DNA of 41,979 bases from Candidatus Tenebribacter davisii (GCA_030765535.1 JAVCCH010000201.1:1-41979), one strand, 5' to 3'. Positions 1 through 8,504 are shown, counted from the stretch's first letter. The notes: generated from the letters alone by a model not told the origin. A program made the numbers and translations.

Positions 1-552
1 AGTTGCATTACCGGTTTTATTTTTTCGCAGTAATAAATTTGCCATTGGTTTACCCACGATATCGCTTCTTCCCACAATAACAATATGCTTACCACTCGTT
101 TCAATCTCATAGTAAGATAGAAGTTCTAAAACTGCAGCTGGAGTAGCCGGAATAAATCCTTCTTTATCAAGAACCAGGTTTCCCATATTAATAGGATGAA
201 ACGCATCAACGTCTTTTATTGGATTGATCTTCATAACAATTTCGGATTCGTCAAGCTGGGCTGGTAAAGGTTTTTGCAGCATAATACCGTTTACTTCAGG
301 ATTATTATTCAGTTCTTCAATTTTATTCAACAGAGATTTTTGATCAATCAATTCCGGTAAGATCATTGTCTCTACTTTTATTTCGACTTTCAGTCCTTTT
401 TTCTCAAGATTCTGTACATAATATTCTGCAGCCGGATCGTTCCCAATAAGAAGTATCACTAATTTGGGAGTAATTTGTTGTTGTTCAATGTCTTCTTTGA
501 TCCCGGCAAAAATCTCTTTGGCTATTTTTTTTCCTGATAATCTTTTTCCCAT
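1..552 (-). CDS. folD: FolD, methylenetetrahydrofolate dehydrogenase (3' end cut by window edge)
   Basis: The first 184 residues are present; the family is usually about 285-300 aa, so the C-terminal third lies outside the window. FolD oxidises 5,10-methylene-THF to methenyl-THF with NAD(P) and usually also hydrolyses it to 10-formyl-THF in the cytosol. Visible signatures are IMLQKPLPAQ (substrate-site Gln), KDVDAFHP (catalytic-site Asp) and the dinucleotide-site motif GRSDIVGKPMANLLL. In the family motif YVxxK, whose Lys is needed for cyclohydrolase chemistry, this protein reads YVQNL, so the Lys is replaced by Leu. The ATG overlaps the stop of ymdB (TGATG), which implies translational coupling as the last visible gene of the infC-to-folD unit. 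The family call is firm; dehydrogenase-only activity is an inference. Confidence 0.95.
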   Translation of the reverse strand, partial: MGKRLSGKKIAKEIFAGIKEDIEQQQITPKLVILLIGNDPAAEYYVQNLEKKGLKVEIKVETMILPELIDQKSLLNKIEELNNNPEVNGIMLQKPLPAQLDESEIVMKINPIKDVDAFHPINMGNLVLDKEGFIPATPAAVLELLSYYEIETSGKHIVIVGRSDIVGKPMANLLLRKNKTGNAT

Positions 553-1328
553 CAATATTTCCGTCTAATTCTTTGTATGGTCAATGCTTTACCAGTTGTT
601 TCATCAATACTTATCACGACAGCATTTATCTGAAGTCCACCCTCGGCTGGTTGAAATGGTAGATGCATCGAAGTTTTCATTTTTGAAATAACGATCTCTT
701 TTTTAATACCTATACATGAATCATGTGGACCTGTCATTCCCACATCGGTAATATAAGCAGTACCTTCGGGAAGGATCTCTTCATCAGCAGTTTGAATATG
801 CGTATGTGTACCAATAAATGCACTAATCTGTCCGTCAAAATTGAAAGCCAGAGCTCGCTTCTCAGCTGTAGCTTCTGCATGAAAATCAACAAAAATATTG
901 TTAGTTACTTTTTTAATTGATGGTAAGATTCTTTCAAGTGCTAGAAGTGGTGAATCAATCGGGTTCATATAAACTTGTCCTAGAATATTAAGGATAGCTA
1001 ATTTTGATCGACTAACTTCAGCAATATAATAAAATGCACCAACTGCATCCTTGGAATAGTTTAAAGGCCTAAGAATTCGTTTTTCTCTTTTTAGATAATC
1101 AATTGATTCTTTTTTGTCCCAGATGTGATTACCGCTGGTAAAACAATTTATACCACATTCAAATAATCCAGTTGCAGTTTTTTCCGTTATCCCTTTTCCA
1201 TGTGCAGCATTTTCACCATTGGCAATACAGAAATCAATGGCAAATTCCTTCTTAAGTTCAGGAAGATACTTTTTTATCAAGTTTCTTCCGGGAGAACCGA
1301 AAATATCACCAATAAACAGAATATTCAT
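552..1328 (-). CDS. ymdB: YmdB-family metallophosphoesterase
   Basis: This 258-aa protein matches the YmdB (TIGR00282) calcineurin-like phosphoesterase family in length and motifs. It begins with the metal-binding GDIFGSPGR, followed by NGENAAHGKG, TSGNHIWDKK, VDFHAEATAEKRA and GTHTHIQTADE, which together supply the dinuclear metal ligands. The Bacillus homologue hydrolyses 2',3'-cyclic nucleotides and affects biofilm and motility decisions. The ATG overlaps the rny stop codon (TAATG), and the rny-ymdB pairing is widely conserved, so the two are coupled and probably act together in RNA turnover or signalling. Substrate in this organism is not shown by the sequence. Confidence 0.95.
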   Translation of the reverse strand: MNILFIGDIFGSPGRNLIKKYLPELKKEFAIDFCIANGENAAHGKGITEKTATGLFECGINCFTSGNHIWDKKESIDYLKREKRILRPLNYSKDAVGAFYYIAEVSRSKLAILNILGQVYMNPIDSPLLALERILPSIKKVTNNIFVDFHAEATAEKRALAFNFDGQISAFIGTHTHIQTADEEILPEGTAYITDVGMTGPHDSCIGIKKEIVISKMKTSMHLPFQPAEGGLQINAVVISIDETTGKALTIQRIRRKY

Positions 1329-2896
1329 TATTTTGCAATTGCTGTTTGTCTAGTTTCGCGAATTACCATAACTTTTATTTGACCTGGATATTGCATCTCT
1401 TCTTCAATCTTCTCTGCAATATCGGATGCAATAAAAGCTGTATGCGCATCATCAACTGCAACTGGATCCACAATTATTCTTAATTCACGTCCTGCTTGAA
1501 TTGCGAATGATTTGTTAACCCCTTCAATTGAATTAGCAATCTCTTCCATTTTTGTAAGACGCTTCATATATGTTTCCAGCATTTCTCTTCTGGCACCTGG
1601 TCGTGCACCGGAGACAGCATCAGCAACCTGGGTAAGGACAGCATAAACACTTTGATATTCAACCTCTTCATGATGTGCTTCAATTGCATTCACAACTATT
1701 TTGCTTTCTCCATTCTTGCGAGCGACATTTGCCCCAAGGCTGGCATGAGAACCATCATATTCATGATCAATTGCTTTTCCCAGATCATGCAGGAATCCAC
1801 AGCGACGCGCTAATTCCTGATCAAGATTCAATTCAACAGCAAGAATTCCACAGATCCAGGCAGCTTCCATTGAATGTCGAAGAATATTTTGTCCGTAACT
1901 TGTACGATATTTCAATCTACCGATAAGTTTTATAATGTTCGGTGAGATGTTATGGATATTTGTTTCCATACAGGCTTTTTCACCTATCTTCACAAGATTG
2001 CTATCCATTTCTGCTGCAATCTTCTCGATAACCTGTTCAATTCTTCCCGGATGAATTCTGCCATCCTGTATCAATTTTTCCAGTGAAAGTCGAGCGATTT
2101 CACGTCTTACAGGGTCAAAGCCGGAAAGTACAACAGCTTCCGGTGTATCATCGATGATAAGGTCAATACCTGATGCCTGTTCGAAAGCCCTGATATTTCT
2201 TCCTTCTCTACCAATTATTCTGCCTTTCATTTCATCATCAGGAAGAGAAACAACTGATACTGTAGATTCAGAAACATAATCTACCGCTACCCTTTGAATA
2301 GCAGTGGAAAGAATACCTGCTACAAGTTGATCTGCTTCTGCTTTAGTATTCTCAGCAATTCTACGAATCTCTATTGCGGCTTCATTTCTGGCTTTATTTT
2401 TTAAATTATTCTTTAAGATTTGTATTGCTTCATCTCGAGAAAGTCTGGCAATTTCGGATAATTTTACATTCTGTTGTTCAATTAATTCATCAAGTTCGTT
2501 TTTCCTGGTAGTTATCTCAACTTCTTTAGTTTTGACCTCTTTTTCAAATTCTTGAAGTTTGTTCTCTTTTCTATCAAGATTTTCTAATCTGTTATCAAGC
2601 TTTGAAACACGATCGTTGTATTCTTTTTCCAGGGTATAAATTTCACGTTTTCGTGAATTGATCTCTTCTTCATATTCTTTTTGAACTTTATACCACTCAT
2701 CCTTTGCTTCCAGAACAGCTGCTTTTTTCAGATTTTCTGTTTCCTGTTTTGCATCTTGAATTATTTTCTTAGCAAATTCATTTGAAGAAAGTATCTTTTT
2801 GTCAGCTGTAGATTTCTTTACAAAATTTATGATCAGAGAAACAAGAATCCCGATCAAGAATGCACTTCCAATGTAAATGATATTTATATTTCCCAT
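1328..2896 (-). CDS. rny: Ribonuclease Y
   Basis: This 522-aa protein has the full RNase Y architecture. An N-terminal membrane helix (about residues 5-25) is followed by a long charged coiled coil (about 40-190), a KH RNA-binding domain with GRIIGREGRNIRAFE (about 225-270), and an HD domain with RHSMEAAWICG and FLHDLGKAIDHE that holds the metal-binding His-Asp pair. The enzyme is a membrane-tethered endoribonuclease that initiates mRNA decay. Start is ATG at 2896 with AGAGAGG upstream. It lies just downstream of the 6S RNA and is coupled to ymdB, so it may be co-transcribed with a transcript that needs processing to release 6S. Confidence 0.97.
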   Translation of the reverse strand: MGNINIIYIGSAFLIGILVSLIINFVKKSTADKKILSSNEFAKKIIQDAKQETENLKKAAVLEAKDEWYKVQKEYEEEINSRKREIYTLEKEYNDRVSKLDNRLENLDRKENKLQEFEKEVKTKEVEITTRKNELDELIEQQNVKLSEIARLSRDEAIQILKNNLKNKARNEAAIEIRRIAENTKAEADQLVAGILSTAIQRVAVDYVSESTVSVVSLPDDEMKGRIIGREGRNIRAFEQASGIDLIIDDTPEAVVLSGFDPVRREIARLSLEKLIQDGRIHPGRIEQVIEKIAAEMDSNLVKIGEKACMETNIHNISPNIIKLIGRLKYRTSYGQNILRHSMEAAWICGILAVELNLDQELARRCGFLHDLGKAIDHEYDGSHASLGANVARKNGESKIVVNAIEAHHEEVEYQSVYAVLTQVADAVSGARPGARREMLETYMKRLTKMEEIANSIEGVNKSFAIQAGRELRIIVDPVAVDDAHTAFIASDIAEKIEEEMQYPGQIKVMVIRETRQTAIAK

Positions 2897-2923
2897 TGTT
2901 AACCTCTCTTAAATCTATTTTTT

Positions 2924-3092
2924 TACCCGCGATACCGTGTATCACTTTCTTCTGGAACCTTGGAACAAGGTGGACGTCTACCGTTTTTTGCTTTACATAC
3001 CCAGATCATGTCTGGTTCATGCGCCACAAAGGGCCTGACTTCCTATTCATAATTGGTTCTGAATATCAACAATATCACGAATACCGCAGGCT
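2924..3092 (-). ncRNA. ssrS: 6S RNA (SsrS family)
   Basis: The 210-bp gap between zapA and rny reads on the minus strand as a roughly 170-nt rod. The 5' segment CCTGCGGTATTCGTG pairs with the 3' segment CACGGTATCGCGGG through about 13 bp with one bulged U. The apical part folds as nested TTTG/CAAA, CAT/ATG and CCAGA-CATGA-TCTGG helices. CCACCTTGTTCCAAGGTTC and TTGTGGCGC resemble the corresponding parts of E. coli 6S RNA, and position directly downstream of zapA is the classical ssrS location. 6S RNA mimics an open promoter and binds housekeeping RNA polymerase. Ends are approximate to a few bases. No terminator follows, so release from a zapA-rny transcript is likely. Confidence 0.87.
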
Positions 3093-3109
3093 ATTATTCT
3101 TTACCAAAT

Positions 3110-3367
3110 TTATACATTATCTAACAGATCATTGATCTGTTCAAATTTATCTGACAAACTTTTATGATCATCAATCTCAGAAAGATACTTATCTGTCATT
3201 GACAAGGCATAAAGAACTAATAATTTATTTTGATCTACAGTATTGAATCTCTCGTTTAACTTCTCCAGCTGACTCTCTACATAGGCAGCAGTCTCTTTTA
3301 ATTTTTCAGGTTCATCACTTCTAAAATAATATGTTCTACCTAAAATCTTAATTTCAATAGAGTTCAT
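3110..3367 (-). CDS. zapA: ZapA-like cell division protein
   Basis: This 85-aa protein has the ZapA layout: an N-terminal beta-rich head (IEIKILGRTYYFRSDEPEKL) and a helical segment with VESQLEKLNERF and a C-terminal coiled coil. ZapA binds FtsZ and cross-links protofilaments at the division ring. It starts 6 bp after the stop of the upstream coiled-coil gene, with no clear ribosome binding site, so it is probably translated by coupling. Its place after pheT and before 6S RNA matches many bacterial genomes. Confidence 0.88.
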   Translation of the reverse strand: MNSIEIKILGRTYYFRSDEPEKLKETAAYVESQLEKLNERFNTVDQNKLLVLYALSMTDKYLSEIDDHKSLSDKFEQINDLLDNV

Positions 3368-3373
3368 TGATCA

Positions 3374-3697
3374 TTATAAATCATTTAATTGATTAAAAAT
3401 ACTATCGATCTTAGTTGATGCTTCCTTCATTTTGTTGTTATATTGATCCAGTTGTTCACGAAGATTTTTATTCTCGCTTTTCAGGAATTCGATCTCTTCC
3501 CTCTGCTTTTCATCAGATTCGATCAATCTTATTAATTTATCTTCATTTTGGTTTTTGAATTCCTTAAGACCAGTAATCTGTTTTTCCAGTTCTGTATTAG
3601 CAACAACAACATCAGCATATTTACTTTTTATCTCAGTATAACTATTAATTAATTTTTGAATTTTTTCATCTAGATTAAGTACTTGCCTCTCTTCCAT
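3374..3697 (-). CDS. Small coiled-coil protein, possible ZapB-like division partner
   Basis: The 107-aa product is almost entirely predicted coiled coil: heptad-like Leu/Ile spacing runs from about residue 10 to 105 (for example LEKQITGLKEF and IEFLKSENKNLREQLDQ). It has no signal peptide, no membrane segment and no cysteine. Start is ATG at 3697 with GAGG 6 nt upstream, 2 bp after pheT. A short coiled-coil gene directly before zapA suggests a ZapB-like or other divisome role, but that rests on position and structure only; I do not recognise a named family. Confidence 0.8.
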   Translation of the reverse strand: MEERQVLNLDEKIQKLINSYTEIKSKYADVVVANTELEKQITGLKEFKNQNEDKLIRLIESDEKQREEIEFLKSENKNLREQLDQYNNKMKEASTKIDSIFNQLNDL

Positions 3698-3699
3698 AT

Positions 3700-6090
3700 T
3701 TACCTCATCTCAGCATTGTATGAATTTTTTAGTACTTTATTAACTTTTTTTAGAATATTATTAATATATTCATCCGTCAAGGTTTTTGTATCTGAACTTA
3801 ATATGAGACTAAATGTTAAACTATGAAATCCCTCTTTAATGTTTTTTCCCGCGAATTCATCGAAGAGAACAATTTTGGAAATACTGTTTTTTCCAGATTT
3901 TCTAATTGTTTCAACAATATCGGAATAATTAAATTCTTTTGAGATCACAAATGAAATATCTCTCAGAACCGGTGGAAATTTGGGGATATTCGTAAAGATC
4001 GTGTCATGGAATATATCCCTGGTAAAAATTGTATCCAGATCAATATCAAAAGCAAAAACAGGAAGATTAATATCATAATCGGCAACAATTTTTGGATCCA
4101 TCTTACCAAAACTGGCAATAATTTTTCCATCTACTGTTGCTGCTGCTCCCAATCCGGGTTGATAGAATTGCTCATCCGATCCCTGAAATTTATAGTTCTC
4201 AATTTTCAATTCATTAAGGATATCTTCAATGATCCCTTTCACATCATAGAAATCCAGTTGAACAGAATCATTTTTCCAATATACAGGATCAAGTTCTCCA
4301 CAAAGAAGACCGGATAGATGCAGTTTTTCTGTTGCCAGTTTCTCATCTTTTCTTGTAAAAACTTTTTTCAGTTCAAAGATCCTGAAGTTTTTTTGTCCAT
4401 GATTTATATTATATAATGCGTTTTTAAGAAGACTTGGCAAGAGCATTGAACGCATAATTGAGAAGCTCTCTCCTAATGGATTTTTTAATTTCGCAAAATC
4501 TCTACGCTCATCAATTTTGTTAATTTTTAATTTATCAATATCATTCGGATCACCAAAATTCCAATTTATGACTTCAGAGAAGCCATAATTAATAAGTAGA
4601 TCTTCCACTTTCCTGCGTGCATAGAAAACAGGTTTATTCATGATATTCTGTGATCTTGTCAATGTGGGAACATTGTTGTAACCGTTAAGACGAATTATCT
4701 CTTCAATCAGATCAATCTCACGCGTAAGGTCTTTTCTATAATATGGAATTTTAAATTTTAGATCATCTTTAGATCCTTCAATAAAGATCAGTCCTAAGGC
4801 TGTAAGATATTCCTTAATTTTTTCTGAAGGAATATCAATTGAAAGTACTTTTTTTACCCGGGAAGGACGAACTGACACAATTTTCAGATCTTTCTTAGAA
4901 GGGAACGAATCTAATTTACCTTTTAATAACTCACCACCAGCGATCTCCAGGATCAAGTCACAAGCTCTTCTACTGGCAAGTTCAGCAACTTCATCTGTAA
5001 TATCACGTTCAAAACGGTAGGAAGAATCTGTTGATATCTTTAAGCGACCTGAAGTCTTGCGGATTGAAGAATATAAGAAGTTAGCAGCTTCAATGACAAT
5101 ATCTTTAGTTTGAGTTGTTATATGAGAATTCTCACCACCAATTATACCGGCAAGTGCAACTGCCCGTTTATCATCAGCGATCACAATATCATCAACTTCT
5201 AATTTGTATGTTGTTTCATCCAAGGCAGGAAATTCCTCATTTTGTCCAGCCTTACGAATAATGATCTTCTTCCCCTGGATATTAGAGTAATCAAAAGCAT
5301 GTAGAGGATGTCCGAACTCCATCATCACGTAATTCGTTACATCAACAATATTATTTATAGGTCGTAACCCAACAGAGATCAAATGTTTTTTTAGCCACTC
5401 AGGTGACTCTTTAATTACAACATTCTTTATCATTCTGGCTATATATCGTGTACATAATTGAGGTACTTCATTTTTCAGTGAAAGATGATCTTCAATTAGT
5501 TCATTAATTTCAACTATTTTACTATCAGGTAATGTAATTGGTAATTTCATTAAAGCAGACAGATCCCTGGCAACACCGATCATTCCTAACAGATCAGGAC
5601 GATTTGGTGTAATTTCCACATCATAAGAGGTATCTTTAATGCCAAGATATGCAGCAAGATCAGAACCCACTTGAGCATTATCAGGAAGGATCATAATACC
5701 ATCATGGTTATCAGAAATTCCCAGCTCTTTTTCTGAGCAGAGCATTCCAAAAGAGAGTTCACCACGAAGTTTTGCTTTTTTGATCTTGAAATCCTGAATT
5801 TGTGTTCCAATACCTGCAAAAGCAACTTTAATATTATTCTTGCAGTTAGTAGCACCGCAGATCACCTGTATTGTTTCAGTTCCATCATTTACCTGACAAA
5901 GAGAAAGTTTCTCAGCATTCGGATGTCGCTCACATTTCACAACTTGTGCTATCTTGATCTGCTTAAGTTCCTTTCCAAGCTCTTCTACTGCTTCAACTTC
6001 AATGCCGGCAAAGGTCAATCTGTCTTTTAAAACTTCCGGAGAAACTTTAAGGTCTATATAATTTTTTAACCAATTATAACTTATTTTCAT
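3700..6090 (-). CDS. pheT: Phenylalanyl-tRNA synthetase beta chain
   Basis: The 796-aa protein has the standard PheT order. It begins with an EMAPII-type tRNA-binding fold (about residues 40-150, IAQVVKCERHPNAEKL and VICGATN), then a B3/B4 editing domain, a B5 domain, a catalytic-like core (RREIDLIEEIIRLNGYNNVP is the typical B5-core junction pattern), and a C-terminal FDX-ACB anticodon-binding domain (about 700-796, FTNIPKFPPVLRDISFVI). It pairs with PheS as an alpha2beta2 enzyme that charges tRNA-Phe. It follows pheS by 26 bp and is part of the translation gene block. Confidence 0.97.
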   Translation of the reverse strand: MKISYNWLKNYIDLKVSPEVLKDRLTFAGIEVEAVEELGKELKQIKIAQVVKCERHPNAEKLSLCQVNDGTETIQVICGATNCKNNIKVAFAGIGTQIQDFKIKKAKLRGELSFGMLCSEKELGISDNHDGIMILPDNAQVGSDLAAYLGIKDTSYDVEITPNRPDLLGMIGVARDLSALMKLPITLPDSKIVEINELIEDHLSLKNEVPQLCTRYIARMIKNVVIKESPEWLKKHLISVGLRPINNIVDVTNYVMMEFGHPLHAFDYSNIQGKKIIIRKAGQNEEFPALDETTYKLEVDDIVIADDKRAVALAGIIGGENSHITTQTKDIVIEAANFLYSSIRKTSGRLKISTDSSYRFERDITDEVAELASRRACDLILEIAGGELLKGKLDSFPSKKDLKIVSVRPSRVKKVLSIDIPSEKIKEYLTALGLIFIEGSKDDLKFKIPYYRKDLTREIDLIEEIIRLNGYNNVPTLTRSQNIMNKPVFYARRKVEDLLINYGFSEVINWNFGDPNDIDKLKINKIDERRDFAKLKNPLGESFSIMRSMLLPSLLKNALYNINHGQKNFRIFELKKVFTRKDEKLATEKLHLSGLLCGELDPVYWKNDSVQLDFYDVKGIIEDILNELKIENYKFQGSDEQFYQPGLGAAATVDGKIIASFGKMDPKIVADYDINLPVFAFDIDLDTIFTRDIFHDTIFTNIPKFPPVLRDISFVISKEFNYSDIVETIRKSGKNSISKIVLFDEFAGKNIKEGFHSLTFSLILSSDTKTLTDEYINNILKKVNKVLKNSYNAEMR

Positions 6091-6116
6091 TATTATAACC
6101 TAATAATTTATTTGAA

Positions 6117-7136
6117 TTAGCTGAACTGCTTAAGAAAACGAAGATCATTTTCAAAAAGCAATCTCATATCTGGAATTTTATATTTTAACATTGCGATGCG
6201 ATCCATTCCCAGACCGAAAGCATATCCAGTGTATTTTTCCGAATCAATCCCTAATTTTTCTAATACATTTGGATCAACCATACCGGCTCCACCCATTTCC
6301 AGCCAGCCACTACCTTTACAAAGGTTACATCCCTCTCCATAACACTTTACACAAACAATATCAATTTCTGCGCTTGGTTCAGTAAAAGGAAAGAAATGCG
6401 GGCGTATTCTGGATTCGATCTTCTCTCCAAACATCTTTTTAACAAAGATATTCAGTATATCTCTAAGATCAATAAAAGAAACTCCTTTATCTACAAGAAG
6501 TGCTTCTACCTGATGGAACATAGGTGAATGCGATGCATCATTTTCATTCCTGTAACAACTTCCCGGAGAAATAATTTTAATGGGAAGCGGATGATTCTCC
6601 ATGGTTCTAATTTGAACTGTAGAAGTTTGAGTTCTGAGAAGAACATCATTATCTAAATAAAAGGTGTCAGAAAGTTCTCTGGCAGGATGATCCTGGGGAG
6701 TATTCAATGCATCAAAATTATGGTATTCATCTTCAACATCAGGACCTTCAGCTACTTCAAAACCCATAGACATAAAAATATCTTCAATCTCACGCCAGAT
6801 CTTTGTGATCGGATGTAAACTTCCTTTGGCTCTTTTCCGTCCAGGCATTGTAAGATCAATTGATTCTGATCTTAATGTTTTGCTATACTCAAGTTCTTTG
6901 ATATTCTCTTCTTGAGCAGTAATTAATTGAGTAATCTGGATCTTAGCAATATTGACGGTCTGACCAAAGGCAGGTCGTTCATCTTTTGACAAAGAACCAA
7001 TCTTCTGCATGAAGCTATTGAGAATACTTTTTTTCCCGGTGTATTTAGACTTTAACTGCATTAATTCATGCATCGACGTAACATCATTTATCTCTTTTTT
7101 CGCTGATGCAATGACATTATTTAATTCTTCTTTCAC
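6117..7136 (-). CDS. pheS: Phenylalanyl-tRNA synthetase alpha chain
   Basis: The 339-aa catalytic subunit has an N-terminal coiled-coil arm (about residues 1-90) and a class II synthetase core with HPARELSDTFY, SHSPMFHQVEALLVDKG (motif 2 region), FTEPSAEIDI and the motif 3 stretch GLGMDRIAMLKY near the C terminus. A CxxC-x4-CxxC cysteine cluster (CVKCYGEGCNLC) lies before GAGMVDPNVLEKLG, as in other anaerobe PheS proteins. Start is GTG at 7136, with AAGG about 9 nt upstream. It follows rplT by 11 bp. Confidence 0.97.
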   Translation of the reverse strand: MKEELNNVIASAKKEINDVTSMHELMQLKSKYTGKKSILNSFMQKIGSLSKDERPAFGQTVNIAKIQITQLITAQEENIKELEYSKTLRSESIDLTMPGRKRAKGSLHPITKIWREIEDIFMSMGFEVAEGPDVEDEYHNFDALNTPQDHPARELSDTFYLDNDVLLRTQTSTVQIRTMENHPLPIKIISPGSCYRNENDASHSPMFHQVEALLVDKGVSFIDLRDILNIFVKKMFGEKIESRIRPHFFPFTEPSAEIDIVCVKCYGEGCNLCKGSGWLEMGGAGMVDPNVLEKLGIDSEKYTGYAFGLGMDRIAMLKYKIPDMRLLFENDLRFLKQFS

Positions 7137-7147
7137 CTTAAAAAGCC

Positions 7148-7504
7148 TTATTTATTTTGATCTTTGGCAATTTGACACAATTTCGTAAATGCTTCCATAT
7201 CATTAAAAGCAAGATGTGCTAATACTTTTCTGTCAATTTCAACTTCCGCTTTTTTTAATCCACTAATTAATCTGCTATATGTTATTTCGTTGATTCTAGC
7301 TGCTGCATTAATTCTCGTGATCCAAAGTTGTCTAAATACACGTTTTTTAGTTTTTCTATCTCGATAAGCATATTGCCAACCTTTCTCTACAGCCTGACGT
7401 GCAGTTCTGTATAATTTACTGCGACCACCTACATAACCTTTGGCGGCTTTTAAAAACTTCTTTCTTCTATTTTTTGCTGCTACATTATTCGTTGAACGTG
7501 GCAT
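7148..7504 (-). CDS. rplT: 50S ribosomal protein L20
   Basis: The 118-aa protein is the usual length for L20, with the basic N-terminal arm ([19 protein letters not shown]) and the conserved region [21 protein letters not shown]20 is an early assembly protein of the large subunit and, in Firmicutes and enterobacteria, represses its own operon by binding leader RNA. Start is ATG at 7504 with GGAAGGAG upstream. The infC leader at 8363-8490 has features consistent with L20 control. Confidence 0.98.
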   Translation of the reverse strand: MPRSTNNVAAKNRRKKFLKAAKGYVGGRSKLYRTARQAVEKGWQYAYRDRKTKKRVFRQLWITRINAAARINEITYSRLISGLKKAEVEIDRKVLAHLAFNDMEAFTKLCQIAKDQNK

Positions 7505-7522
7505 ATTAATCTCCTTCCCTTA

Positions 7523-7717
7523 TTAGATGCCAAGCATCTTCTTCATTCTTGCTGTATCGTTTGCATTTACAATACTTGACTGTCTTAAATTTCTTTTTTT
7601 TGTAGATGTTTTTTTGGTAAGTTTATGACCTACACAAGCATGTGATCTCTTAAGTTTTCCTTTTCCAGTAACTTTAATTCTTTTTGCTACTGCCCTGCGA
7701 GTTTTGAGTTTAGGCAT
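7523..7717 (-). CDS. rpmI: 50S ribosomal protein L35
   Basis: The 64-aa basic protein matches L35 over its length: MPKLKTRRAVAKRIKVTGKGK, RSHACVGHKLTKKT and KKRNLRQSSIV. Start is ATG at 7717 with a strong GGAGGG 5 nt upstream. It sits between infC and rplT, the near-universal order. Confidence 0.98.
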   Translation of the reverse strand: MPKLKTRRAVAKRIKVTGKGKLKRSHACVGHKLTKKTSTKKRNLRQSSIVNANDTARMKKMLGI

Positions 7718-7731
7718 TATCCCTCCTGAAA

Positions 7732-8334
7732 TTATTCTTCTATATTCTCATTTTCTTCTGAATCTTCTAATAAGCCATCAATATCTTTCTTGGGTGCAAT
7801 TATCGAAAATACTGTTCTTCCTTCATTCTTCGGCTTTACTTCAACATCAACAAGCAGTTTAAGGTCTTCTAGTATCCGTTCCAGTAATTTGAATCCTATA
7901 TCACGATGAGCAAGCTGTCTTCCACGAAAACGAACTGTCAGTTTTACTTTGTTGTGTTGGCTTAAGAATTTTAGAGCATGTACTTTCTTAAAATTATAAT
8001 CATGCTCTTCTGTGTTAGGACCAAATTTCACTTCTTTAGTTTGAACAATATGTTGATTCTTTCTTGCTTCCCGTAATTTTCGTTCCTTTTTGTAGTAGTA
8101 AGTACCAAAATCTAAGATCTTACATACTGGCGGTTTGGCATTTGGTGATACTTCTACCAGATCAAGCCCAGCTCTTTCAGCTTCTTGCAAAGCTCTTGAA
8201 ATTGGGACAACACCAATTTGTTCTCCTTTTTCAGAGATCAATCTCACAGATGGTACTCTGATCTGACCATTAATTCTTTCTTTTGGCGCTGTAGGCTTAG
8301 TTTTAGCCTTTCCTCTTCTAATGCGAATAGAAAT
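7732..8334 (-). CDS. infC: Translation initiation factor IF-3, AUU start
   Basis: The C-terminal domain (VQTKEVKFGPNTEEHDYNFK, KVKLTVRFRGRQLAHRDIG) and N-terminal domain (RINGQIRVPSVRLISEKGEQIGVV) are complete IF-3. The first conventional start in frame is GTG at 8247, but this lies inside the conserved N-terminal domain. Reading back, the frame stays open through RRGKAKTKPTAPKE to an in-frame TAA and contains no ATG, GTG or TTG. AAGGAGG sits 5 nt before an ATT codon at 8334, so AUU initiation giving 200 aa is the best model, as for E. coli infC, where IF-3 discriminates against its own AUU start. Other ATT codons at 8328 and 8322 are possible. Confidence 0.93.
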   Translation of the reverse strand: MSIRIRRGKAKTKPTAPKERINGQIRVPSVRLISEKGEQIGVVPISRALQEAERAGLDLVEVSPNAKPPVCKILDFGTYYYKKERKLREARKNQHIVQTKEVKFGPNTEEHDYNFKKVHALKFLSQHNKVKLTVRFRGRQLAHRDIGFKLLERILEDLKLLVDVEVKPKNEGRTVFSIIAPKKDIDGLLEDSEENENIEE

Positions 8335-8362
8335 ATGAACCTCCTTGTTCTTTAATTAAAAT

Positions 8363-8388
8363 AAAAAAAGGGTGGAATAAATCCACCC
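8363..8388 (-). terminator. Rho-independent attenuator upstream of infC
   Basis: On the minus strand GGGTGGA-TTTAT-TCCACCC (7 bp stem, 5-nt loop) is followed immediately by seven T. It lies 29 nt upstream of the infC AUU codon, inside the leader rather than after a gene, so it is best read as a regulated attenuator. Confidence 0.85.
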
Positions 8389-8490
8389 GCCATTACACTT
8401 TTATATAAAATTTCGCACTTTCTTTCGGACCTTAACAAGTATTCTTAATCTTTAAAGAAACCGTAAGGTAGAAGCGGGTAGCTTCTTTTT
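8363..8490 (-). promoter_or_regulatory. infC operon leader with attenuator (candidate L20-type leader)
   Basis: The minus-strand leader contains an upstream hairpin (8470-8486, AGAAGC-loop-GCTTCT) and a terminator just before infC (8363-8388). The loop-side segment CTACCCGC (8474-8481) can pair over 8 positions, one a G-U, with GCGGGTGG (8383-8390), the left arm of the terminator. The two folds are mutually exclusive, which is the logic of a terminator/antiterminator switch. Firmicute infC-rpmI-rplT leaders (L20 leader, Rfam RF00558) use this arrangement with L20 as ligand. Pairing is seen directly; the L20 role is an inference. Confidence 0.65.
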
Positions 8491-8504
8491 TATTAACAAG
8501 ATAC

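Noticed and set aside
2896-3135. 79-codon plus-strand ORF
   Set aside because: It is the antisense of the 6S RNA and the end of zapA; no ribosome binding site and no protein-like sequence.
8470-8491. Plus-strand hairpin with T-run looking like a terminator
   Set aside because: No plus-strand gene lies upstream; the same bases make better sense as the leader hairpin of infC on the minus strand.
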